Source: Phycisphaera sp. (GTDB lineage Bacteria > Planctomycetota > Phycisphaerae > Phycisphaerales > Zrk34). From it: 64,000 nt of DNA. The notes under the pieces were generated by a model. The model worked only from the letters and a program-made list of their open reading frames with translations, searched no databases and had not been told where the DNA came from. Shown here piece by piece: positions 1-6,688 of the stretch (position 1 is the stretch's first letter; every line of letters begins with the position of its first letter). The translations under genes were made by a program, and so were the position numbers. The stretch covers positions 1 through 64,000 of the forward strand of contig WGMA01000010.1 in the NCBI GenBank assembly GCA_016125285.1, written 5' to 3'.

Positions 1-77
1 AACTGCTCGACCCGACGCTCCAACGCCTCGACCCGTCGCAGCAATGCCTCGATCTGTGCCGGACTCCATTCCGTCAT
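1..77 (-). CDS. Partial CDS, N-terminus of a coiled-coil protein running off the window
   Basis: Only the first 25 codons are inside the window. They begin MTEWSPAQIEALLRRVEALE and continue as a Leu/Glu/Arg heptad-like pattern, which predicts a coiled coil. An ATG at 88 would add four residues (MLGC) and has a purine-rich stretch just upstream, so the start is open. Transposases of the IS66 TnpC type in planctomycetes begin with a similar EALLRR/EALE coiled coil, and the gene sits at the edge of an accessory island. No catalytic part is visible, so that identification is only a suggestion. Confidence 0.4.
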   Translation of the reverse strand, partial: MTEWSPAQIEALLRRVEALERRVEQ

Positions 78-181
78 GCAACCGAGCATAACCTGCCCGC
101 GCCGACTGCGCCAGCATTATTGCACCCGGTAAACAGATACGCAATGGCGAGGTCTCCGCCGGATGCACCGGACGAATCTGG

Positions 182-451
182 GTGGCATGGACGTGGCGAA
201 CCGTCGGGCCGAATCTTGATCCGGACCAATTGACGTGGGGCCTACAGCGGTACACCGCGTTCTGGGCTCACAAGCATGGCCTTTCGCTCAGGGACGCTGT
301 CTTTGAAGTAGTTGCGCGAGAGGTGCGAAGCGAAAACGAATGGGTAAGCGGGCACTACCGCCAGCAATTGGCTGCGCCATGGAGTGTAATGGGCCACGTA
401 TATTGGAAGAATCAACAATGCGATGTGCGACTCGAGCACCTCGCCGATTGA
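182..451 (+). CDS. Possible small hypothetical protein, unrecognised
   Basis: An open frame of 89 codons starts with GTG and is rich in Trp and His (MAWTWRTVGPNLD at its start). I recognise no domain, signal or membrane segment. It ends about 50 bases before the WbqC-like gene on the same strand, and no good ribosome binding site is seen. Base composition resembles the following island genes rather than the GC-rich core. It may be a relic of a larger island gene or chance. Confidence 0.25.
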   Translation: MAWTWRTVGPNLDPDQLTWGLQRYTAFWAHKHGLSLRDAVFEVVAREVRSENEWVSGHYRQQLAAPWSVMGHVYWKNQQCDVRLEHLAD

Positions 452-504
452 TGTGGCGTCGTTTGCAATCAACGATACCAAAGAACGTTCGTGAAGAGAT
501 GCCG

Positions 505-1203
505 ATGAAGTGTGTCATCCTCCAACCCTCCTATATCCCCTGGCGGGGCTACTTTCATCAGATCCAAAAGGCGGATGTATTCGTCTTCTACGACGACGCA
601 CAATACGACAGAAGCGGATGGAGAAATCGAAACCAGATCAAGACCAAGGATGGATTGAAATGGCTGACAATCCCTGTGCATCGCAAAGGCGCGGTCACCG
701 ATGGGATCCCAATCAATCAGATCCGGATCGACTGGAGCCGCCCGTGGGCAAAACGTCATTGGGAGAGTATCCGTCACGCCTACGGTCGAGCCCCTCACTT
801 TGACGACTATCGAGAGATGTTGGAAGTGCTTTACAGCCGCCGCTCCGAGTTGCTGGTTGATTTCGTGGTCGACACAACTATTGCCCTGGCGCAACGACTT
901 GGAATCACAAAAACACAGTTCATTCGATCGTCGACCCTGCCCGCCCAAGGCCACAAGACCGATCGGGTGATCAGCATCTTGAAGCTCCTAGACGCCGACT
1001 ATTACATCTCCGGACCATCGGCGAAGTCTTACCTGGAAATGGAGAAGTTTGGTGATATACCGGTTGAATTCATGGACTATGACTATCCGCCATACCCCCA
1101 ACTTTACGGGGATTTCGCGGGCAACGTTTCCGTGTTAGACCTGATGTTTATGGCAGGCCAGAATGCGGGCAGGCTGATATGGCAACCCGAGGGGGAGCAA
1201 TGA
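505..1203 (+). CDS. WbqC-like family protein
   Basis: This 232-residue protein opens with MKCVILQPSYIPWRGYFHQI, the hallmark of the WbqC family, followed by ADVFVFYDDAQYDRSGWRNR, also typical. WbqC-family proteins occur in O-antigen and surface-glycan clusters and are linked to transfer or modification of sugar-bound groups; the exact reaction is not settled. The start is placed at the second of two ATGs (499 and 505), because GAAGAG at 493-498 is correctly spaced only for 505. The open frame extends upstream to 340, but that part is unlike the family. The gene is visibly AT-richer than the core: positions 1021-1080 contain 25 G+C in 60. It converges on the acyltransferase gene. Confidence 0.8.
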   Translation: MKCVILQPSYIPWRGYFHQIQKADVFVFYDDAQYDRSGWRNRNQIKTKDGLKWLTIPVHRKGAVTDGIPINQIRIDWSRPWAKRHWESIRHAYGRAPHFDDYREMLEVLYSRRSELLVDFVVDTTIALAQRLGITKTQFIRSSTLPAQGHKTDRVISILKLLDADYYISGPSAKSYLEMEKFGDIPVEFMDYDYPPYPQLYGDFAGNVSVLDLMFMAGQNAGRLIWQPEGEQ

Positions 1204-1235
1204 CGCCTGCTTGACGACAGTCTCTTTAACCGTGA

Positions 1236-1895
1236 TTACAACTCCACTGTCTCACTGTCGCCACGGAAACGCGGCGTTTTCGCTTGAGAATAAACCGAGT
1301 AGGGTTCCGTATCCTGCTTGATGACAGCACCGGCTCCGATGACGCAACCCTCCTTGATTGTGACATGGTCGCGCACCGTTGAGTTGATACCGAGGAAGAC
1401 GTGATCGTGAATAACGCATCGCCCAGACACGGCTGCCGCGGGGGCGATGAAGCAATGATTGCCCACGGTGCTGTGGTGCGCCAATATCGCTCCGCTCCAG
1501 AACACATTGTCATCTCCAATCCGACAGTACGGCTCGACGACTACCCCGTCGAAGAACCAACAATTCTCACCGTACGGCACATTCGAACAAATGTGAGCGC
1601 CGGAACAGACGTGTGAAATCAAGCGGTAGCCCTTGGCTTTCGCCTCTGCGAATACCCTGCTGCGCAGCTTGTTCACTCGCGACGGACCTGCCGCCACAAA
1701 CATAGCGACCTGGTCGGTCGGCATGGCCTCGGCAATCTGCTCGAATGGCACAACGTCGAGCCCCAAGAACTGCGAGCCTCGCCAATACTTCTGCTCGACC
1801 GTAAACGCGACGACTTGGTGTTCGCTCTCATCCCGGAGATACGCGTATACCACCTCCGCGAAGTCATTTGTGCCGAAGACTACAACATTAGCCAT
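1236..1895 (-). CDS. NeuD/PglD-like sugar O- or N-acyltransferase, left-handed beta-helix
   Basis: The protein has 219 residues. Its N-terminal half is a small Rossmann-like domain starting MANVVVFGTNDFAEVVYAYL, which binds the nucleotide sugar in PglD relatives. The C-terminal half has hexapeptide repeats (for example IGDDNVFWSGAILAH, VGNHCFIAPAAAVSG, IKEGCVIGAGAVIKQD) that build the acyl-CoA-binding beta-helix. His residues in ILAHHSTVG lie where the catalytic base is found in PglD/NeuD proteins. The likely role is acetylation or formylation of an amino sugar for a surface glycan. It is followed on the same strand by a methyltransferase and a GT2 gene, so the set looks like one polysaccharide cassette. 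The substrate cannot be read from the sequence. Confidence 0.8.
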   Translation of the reverse strand: MANVVVFGTNDFAEVVYAYLRDESEHQVVAFTVEQKYWRGSQFLGLDVVPFEQIAEAMPTDQVAMFVAAGPSRVNKLRSRVFAEAKAKGYRLISHVCSGAHICSNVPYGENCWFFDGVVVEPYCRIGDDNVFWSGAILAHHSTVGNHCFIAPAAAVSGRCVIHDHVFLGINSTVRDHVTIKEGCVIGAGAVIKQDTEPYSVYSQAKTPRFRGDSETVEL

Positions 1896-1915
1896 GATTG
1901 AATCCCGTAACGTTC

Positions 1916-2536
1916 CTACCTGAAGATGACGAGCGTCATTTCATAGAGTGGATAACTATGGTCGAGGGTGAAATTGCGGCTGAGTCGACCCACCGTCAGG
2001 CTGCACACCTCGTCTGGTGTAGGATAGTACAAACGGTCATATCGGTAATCGACAAAGCTGGTCATCATATTGACAATGGCCGCAACGCGACAAAGTCTAA
2101 ACATCGCGTCAATACTGGCGTGAAAGTATTCACGCCAACGATGCTCATCGACGTCGAGCTTTGCATTGAATGTTCCGGATGCGATCGCATAGTCGAAACT
2201 CTGTCCCGTGCTCGCACATTGTTCAACTGTCTCAAGCCTCGCCGATTCATCGGGGAATCGAGCATGGAACGCGTCGATCATCTCGGGGCACACATCGATG
2301 CCCAGATAGTCGAGCGTCTGGTTGTGGCGATGACAATAGTTTAGGAATTCACCGCTGCCACAACCGACGTCGATTACAGAGGGACATCTGGAGAAGTCGA
2401 TGTATCGGCTGATTACATCGAAGCGTAGATTCTGTGAGTCCTCATCTTTCCAGTCCATGCCGCGGGGCCCGGGCCCGTGCTCTCTCAACTTGCCACGGTA
2501 GTACTCAACGGTCGGCGTCAGATCAATGTCAGCCAT
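1916..2536 (-). CDS. Class I SAM-dependent methyltransferase
   Basis: This 206-residue protein has motif I as SVIDVGCGSGEFLNYC (about residues 54-69), an acidic residue at the end of strand 2 (YLGIDVCPEMID), and later strand motifs such as SFDYAIASGTFN. The fold is therefore a Rossmann methyltransferase. The N-terminus (about 1-45) resembles small-molecule methyltransferases of glycan clusters. It sits 20 bases upstream of the acyltransferase start on the same strand, which suggests co-transcription. The likely substrate is a sugar or lipid intermediate, inferred from its neighbours. GC is lower than in the core, like the other island genes. Confidence 0.75.
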   Translation of the reverse strand: MADIDLTPTVEYYRGKLREHGPGPRGMDWKDEDSQNLRFDVISRYIDFSRCPSVIDVGCGSGEFLNYCHRHNQTLDYLGIDVCPEMIDAFHARFPDESARLETVEQCASTGQSFDYAIASGTFNAKLDVDEHRWREYFHASIDAMFRLCRVAAIVNMMTSFVDYRYDRLYYPTPDEVCSLTVGRLSRNFTLDHSYPLYEMTLVIFR

Positions 2537-2635
2537 ATCAGCTACCTCGATTCATTATCGGCTTCGACATGGGCTCATCTCCGATCCGGCAAGAGGCCAT
2601 GGCTACATCTATCCCGGATCGCATGATCGTGTCGA

Positions 2636-3628
2636 TCACTTCGGATAGTTCTGCAAAGCAATCTCGCGTTGCTTGTCGTTTTGGGGGAATTGAGCGTTGC
2701 TTTCTCGACAAAATATGTGTCGAACGGTCGTGCGGGGCCGACCTTTTACCTCGTCAAACAGTTTGGCAATGTACATGCCAATGAGTCCCAGGCAGAAGAT
2801 GCCCACGCCACCCAGAAACCATACCGACACCATGAGGGATGCCCAGCCCGGTTGACCGAACGGGGAGATGAATAGATGCCGGATGATCAAGTACAACCCC
2901 TCGCACGCAGCCGTCACGGTTAGAAAGACTCCCAGGTAAAACACCCAGATCAGCGGCTTCGAGCTGAACGAGGTCATCGCCTCGACCGCCATTGTCAGCT
3001 TTCGCGCCATGCTGTAGCTGCTTGGGCTGTGGCTGTGTTTGAATACCGGGACGCTTACCTGTTCATAACCCACGTGTGCAAACAGGCCGGCTAGGAATAC
3101 CGTGCGTTCTGAGTAGCGGAGCAGCGTATCGACGTAACGTCGCGTCATAAGCCTCGCCATGATTAGGTTGGGTACGACGGGGTGACTGGATATCGCATTG
3201 AACAGGCGATAGAACAAGGCCCCGCTGATTCGCTCCACCACACCACCCTTGCGTTTCGTCTGCACGCCATACACGGCGTCACAACATCGTTCGTCGATGA
3301 TATGGGTGAACTGACCGAGGAGCTCCGGATCCTCTTCAAGATCGCAATCGATCAGAAAAACACGTTGTCCTTGAGCGATCTCCAATCCAGCCATGATGGC
3401 GGTATGGTGACCAAAATTGCGAGAGAGATCGACCACGATCACTCGAGGATCCCGTTCGATAAAACCGACCGCCAACTCACACGAATCATCCGGCGATCCA
3501 TCGTTCACAAAGATAATCTCATAATCTTCGGTGACTGCCTGCGCCTGTGCCTGGATACGTTCAAAGAACTCTTCCAAGTGCGGCTGTGAACAATAGAGTG
3601 TCGTGACGATCGACAATTGCATCGGCAT
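2636..3628 (-). CDS. Family 2 glycosyltransferase with two C-terminal membrane helices (GtrB/DPM1 type)
   Basis: The first 200 residues are a GT-A catalytic domain: LSIVTTLYCSQPHLEEFF at the start, EIIFVNDGSPDDS for nucleotide binding, LSRNFGHHTAIMAGLE, and the metal-binding LIDCDLEEDPELL near residues 91-103. Two hydrophobic segments follow, at about 235-258 and 270-292, as in GtrB and similar enzymes that load a sugar onto polyprenyl phosphate. The length (330) is normal for that subfamily. It lies upstream of the methyltransferase on the same strand. Its expected job is to make a membrane-bound sugar donor for a surface polysaccharide. Confidence 0.85.
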   Translation of the reverse strand: MPMQLSIVTTLYCSQPHLEEFFERIQAQAQAVTEDYEIIFVNDGSPDDSCELAVGFIERDPRVIVVDLSRNFGHHTAIMAGLEIAQGQRVFLIDCDLEEDPELLGQFTHIIDERCCDAVYGVQTKRKGGVVERISGALFYRLFNAISSHPVVPNLIMARLMTRRYVDTLLRYSERTVFLAGLFAHVGYEQVSVPVFKHSHSPSSYSMARKLTMAVEAMTSFSSKPLIWVFYLGVFLTVTAACEGLYLIIRHLFISPFGQPGWASLMVSVWFLGGVGIFCLGLIGMYIAKLFDEVKGRPRTTVRHIFCRESNAQFPQNDKQREIALQNYPK

Positions 3629-3717
3629 TCGTTTCCAAGCATCATCTCATTGATGAACTCAGGAGGGGCGCCCGCTGAGTGAACAAGACGCCCCATCTCT
3701 CCCTCTGTCAGCCCTAA

Positions 3718-4113
3718 TTACCCATTATAATCGTACCATCGGTGATATTCCCAACAACCGTGCACCGGTCGCAGCGCCTGCCTGAAATCGTCCGGCTCGG
3801 TGCCGATCGAACCGTCCGGCAGCCGGCAGTACTCGATCGTGTGTTCGTGGTGACCTTCAAGCAGTTCGGCGATGGTCAGGTCCGCAGGCACGCCGGGGCG
3901 GCGGGGTCCGTCGGCGTTCCAAGCCGCAAGCGGCCGCCGGCCACAAGCCTCCCACTCGGCGATGATGCGATGGTACTGTTCACGCGTCTGAGGCGCATCG
4001 TAGTCGCCGAGGTAGATGCGCCTATTGTTGAACTGGACGTACGCCTGACCGCTGGCCTTATGCAGGCGATACTTGGGGACGCGAGGGGGACGACTGGATG
4101 GTTTTCGGGGCAT
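3718..4113 (-). pseudogene. Truncated tyrosine recombinase, N-terminal part only
   Basis: The protein begins MPRKPSSRPPRVPKYRLHKA, with SGQAYVQFNNRRIYLGDYD and REQYHRIIAEWEACG after it. This is the N-terminal layout of the large planctomycete integrase family: basic start, short beta region, then a SAM-like core-binding domain. The family look ends near FRQALRPVHG (residue about 118), the reading frame stops at 131 residues, and the whole catalytic domain with its R-H-R-Y residues is absent. The ATG at 4113 has a strong AGGGAGG five bases upstream. Nothing integrase-like follows between 3629 and 3717. I read it as the remnant of a mobile element next to tRNA-Val, although a short protein could still be made. 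Confidence 0.75.
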
Positions 4114-4166
4114 GTGAGCCTCCCTGGGATGCCAAGCGTGTAGAACTACACGCTTGTGTACCTGGG

Positions 4167-4292
4167 TTATTCGACTTTGCTCTGCGGGCTGTTCCACGCA
4201 CCGAGATAGTGGTCCTTACCATCGATGCGGACGACGGCACGACCGGATGCTTTGTGGTGACAGTATTTCGGGATTCGGGATTTGCGGGGCAT
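4167..4292 (-). pseudogene. Second, shorter integrase N-terminal fragment (41 codons)
   Basis: The 41 codons read MPRKSRIPKYCHHKASGRAV, then VRIDGKDHYLGAWNSPQS, ending KVE-stop. They match the opening of the neighbouring fragment position by position (MPRK, PKY, HKASG, YLG) but are clearly diverged, so this is not a recent duplicate. An ATG with a GGAG-type site just upstream is kept. It lies 54 bases upstream of the other fragment on the same strand and directly downstream of a perfect 26-bp palindrome. Too short to encode a recombinase. Confidence 0.7.
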
Positions 4293-4312
4293 TTTGCGGC
4301 TCCTTCGGGAGG

Positions 4313-4338
4313 AGTTTCTCCGTAATTACGGAGAAACT
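4313..4338. repeat. Perfect 26-bp palindrome
   Basis: The half-site AGTTTCTCCGTAA is followed immediately by its exact reverse complement, centred between 4325 and 4326. It lies about 20 bases upstream of the start of the first integrase fragment and about 70 bases from the 3' end of tRNA-Val. A dyad with no loop suits a dimeric protein binding site (operator or recombinase core) better than an RNA hairpin. Confidence 0.8.
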
Positions 4339-4409
4339 ACTTTTCCTTAGGCCGCTCTGCCCCACACGGGCAGGTACGCAAATCGCGTAGTCGGCGGAAG
4401 TTGTAAAAG

Positions 4410-4483
4410 TGGGCGATGAGGGACTCGAACCCCCGACCTCACGGGTGTGATCCGTGCGCTCTAGCCAGCTGAGCTAATCGCCC
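4410..4483 (-). tRNA. tRNA-Val (anticodon CAC)
   Basis: The reverse strand folds into a full cloverleaf: acceptor GGGCGAT paired with ATCGCCC, D-stem GCTC/GAGC, anticodon stem CACGG/CCGTG with loop ATCACAC, and T-arm GGGGG-TTCGAGT-CCCTC with one G-U pair. The anticodon CAC reads GUG (Val). The discriminator base is A and the CCA end is not encoded. Its 3' end faces the integrase remnants, the usual arrangement when an element integrates into a tRNA 3' end. Confidence 0.95.
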
Positions 4484-4547
4484 GGGTGACGGCTCACGGC
4501 CGTCCTCGGTTTTCTGTCGTGACAATGTATCGGTTCGATTCCGGCGG

Positions 4548-4859
4548 TCAAGCCTTCTCCCGAACCGGCTCCTCGGACGACTTCTCGGCGACATGCTCGT
4601 CGTCGGCGTCGGCGTCGGCCTCCGCTTCGAGTTGCGCGGGCGCCTTCTTGGGCTTGGCGCTCTGCTTCTCGGCGCGGGTCACCGCGTCGTCGACTTCGCG
4701 GTCGACCTCGTCCATCTCGTCCTTGACGTTCTTGAGTCCTTTCTTGAACTCAACAATGCCCTTGCCCAGTGACTTGCCCACTTCGGGCAGGCGCTTGCCG
4801 AAGATCAGCAGCGCGATCACGAGCAGGATGATCCATTCCCAACCACCGGGCATATGCAT
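4548..4859 (-). CDS. tatA: TatA/E-family twin-arginine translocase subunit
   Basis: This 103-residue protein starts MHMPGGWEWIILLVIALLIF, a single membrane helix, followed by the hinge FGKRLPEVGKSLGKGI and an amphipathic helix VEFKKGLKNVKDEMDEVD. The tail is long, acidic and Ala-rich. Gly-Trp-Glu before the helix and FG at the hinge are typical of TatA. TatA forms the pore through which folded proteins with RR signals cross the inner membrane; several RR-signal proteins are encoded in this window. A second TatA gene lies just upstream on the same strand. A GAGGTG site precedes the ATG. Confidence 0.9.
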   Translation of the reverse strand: MHMPGGWEWIILLVIALLIFGKRLPEVGKSLGKGIVEFKKGLKNVKDEMDEVDREVDDAVTRAEKQSAKPKKAPAQLEAEADADADDEHVAEKSSEEPVREKA

Positions 4860-4931
4860 CGCACACCTCGATTCGACGCGGTCGACCGGCCGCCGCTCTG
4901 CGGGCCGGTTGACGCGTCAAGATTGCCAGAG

Positions 4932-5177
4932 TTAGGCCGCATCCACCTTGTTCGACAGCTGCTGGGGCCGCTTCACCGCCTCATCGACCTCGTTGTCGAT
5001 CTGGTCGACTTCGTCCTCGATGCCCTTGAGCCCCTTCTTGAACTCCACGATGCCCTTGCCGAGCGACTTGCCAACGGACGGCAGGTTCTTGCCGAACACC
5101 AGCAGTCCGATCACCAGCAGAACCATCCATTCCCAGCCACCAGGCATACCGAGCGCGAGTGTCATACTGTCCAACAT
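4932..5177 (-). CDS. tatA: Second TatA/E-family subunit
   Basis: The protein has 81 residues. After a short lead (MLDSMTLALG) it carries MPGGWEWMVLLVIGLLVFGK and VGKSLGKGIVEFKKGLKG, almost identical to its downstream neighbour through hinge and amphipathic helix, but with a short tail instead of the acidic Ala-rich one. GAGGTGACTC precedes the ATG. The 72-base gap to the next tatA suggests a tandem duplication and probably one transcript. No TatB or TatC gene is seen nearby. The different tails hint at division of labour, which is inference only. Confidence 0.9.
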   Translation of the reverse strand: MLDSMTLALGMPGGWEWMVLLVIGLLVFGKNLPSVGKSLGKGIVEFKKGLKGIEDEVDQIDNEVDEAVKRPQQLSNKVDAA

Positions 5178-5455
5178 GAGTCACCTCACAGATCAATCGG
5201 GTCCCGATCGCGGGTCCGCACAGCTCCACGCCGGCCTAGCCAAACATTGGGGCGCCTGGCGTTTCGCGTGATGCGGGCGTCTGGACCCGTACATTACGCA
5301 GCACGGTAGTTTAGCCGCAGCCTCTTGGCGGGTCTACCTGTTACATTCAATCTCGGCACAACGCCGAGGTCAACCGGTGAAACGCAAATTGTTACCGATA
5401 CAATGCGACTGCGTTGCTTGTTCGCCGTCAGTTTATCGCCCACAATGTCGCCCTC

Positions 5456-6658
5456 ATGACCGACAGGCCGCACATTCAGGGTATCGCCTGTGCACAGGTG
5501 ATACGCACGTCGGACGCGGCGGGTTTCGCCTCGGCCATTGCAGACACGGCAAACAGCGGCGGTAAGGTCGTGGACTACGGTCGATATCACCGCGGACTCG
5601 GACATGCCCCGCCGCCCGATCACGTCGTGATCGACGCCCCGGCGGGCGTCATCGATCACTACGTACCCGACATGACGGTGCGCGTCGCTGCGGGCACGCG
5701 GCTGGCGGAGCTTCACGCCGAGCTCGCCGCCGCGGGGCAGTTCCTGCCACTTGACGGGCCGGGCGAAATGAGGGTCGGCGAGGCCGTGGCGCACAACGCG
5801 TTCGGTCCGCTGCGGATCGCGCACGGCTCGGTGCGCGACATGCTGCTGGGGCTGCGGTACGTCGACGCGACGGGCGTCGAGATTACCGTCGGCGGGCGCA
5901 CGGTCAAAAACGTCGCGGGGTACGACGTGACGCGCATGATGGTCGGCAACCTCAACACGCTCGGCCTGCTCAGCGAGGTAACGATCCGCACGGCCGCGAC
6001 GCCGCGACGCGTCACCCAGGTGCACCTGCCCGGCGTCGACACGACGGCGTTCGATCGGCAGATGACGCCGTTGCTCACCTCCGACGCGGCGCCGTGGCAC
6101 ATGATGCTGCAGACCTCGACCGACAATGAGGGCCACGCGCACACGATCGCGCACCTGGCTTACGCGGGCGACGACACGGAATGCGACGCACGTTACGCGG
6201 CGCTAACGAAGTGGCTAAGCGACGCGGATATCAAGCACGGCGATATCGATCGGCGTGACACCGACCTCGACGACGACATCAACGCACGGGGCGACCGGGT
6301 GCACTGGCGTACGAACACCCCGGCCGTGGTCAAGGTGATCGCGCCGCCCGCCGTCACCGGACATCTGACACGGCAGTTGCTGAAGATCGACCCGTGCCCG
6401 CGGATGATCGACGCGCTGCCGTCGGTTGGCGTGCTGCACGTCGGCGGTGACTGGGACGTGCAGCAGGCGCGCGCCGCGGACAAACACCTGCTCGACTTGC
6501 TGCAACCGCACGGCGGCCTGCGTGTCTGGCTGACACGCCCCGACGACACGCCCGACCTCGCGCCCGCCGCCCCGCCGCAGCCCGACTGGGCTATGCTGAA
6601 AAAGCTGAAGCACGCGATGGACCCGAACGACGTGTTCAATCCCGGACGGCTTCCGTGA
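5456..6658 (+). CDS. glcE: Glycolate oxidase FAD-binding subunit GlcE
   Basis: The 400-residue protein has an FAD-binding type 4 (PCMH) domain. DYGRYHRGLGH, VPDMTVRVAAGTRLAELHAE and RVGEAVAHNAFGPLR correspond to the segments that hold the isoalloxazine and pyrophosphate, and GGRTVKNVAGYDVTRMMVGN is the signature of the GlcE group. The C-terminus DPNDVFNPGRLP is the usual end of the family. With GlcF and GlcD it oxidises glycolate to glyoxylate at the membrane. GlcD is not found here. The start at 5456 was preferred to the ATG at 5414 because family similarity begins after it; no strong ribosome binding site marks either. glcF follows after 30 bases. Confidence 0.85.
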   Translation: MTDRPHIQGIACAQVIRTSDAAGFASAIADTANSGGKVVDYGRYHRGLGHAPPPDHVVIDAPAGVIDHYVPDMTVRVAAGTRLAELHAELAAAGQFLPLDGPGEMRVGEAVAHNAFGPLRIAHGSVRDMLLGLRYVDATGVEITVGGRTVKNVAGYDVTRMMVGNLNTLGLLSEVTIRTAATPRRVTQVHLPGVDTTAFDRQMTPLLTSDAAPWHMMLQTSTDNEGHAHTIAHLAYAGDDTECDARYAALTKWLSDADIKHGDIDRRDTDLDDDINARGDRVHWRTNTPAVVKVIAPPAVTGHLTRQLLKIDPCPRMIDALPSVGVLHVGGDWDVQQARAADKHLLDLLQPHGGLRVWLTRPDDTPDLAPAAPPQPDWAMLKKLKHAMDPNDVFNPGRLP

Positions 6659-6688
6659 TGACGCCGGCCGCCGCGCGATCCGACGACC

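Noticed and set aside
340-504. N-terminal extension of the WbqC-like protein
   Set aside because: The added 55 residues do not resemble the family and lack a ribosome binding site.
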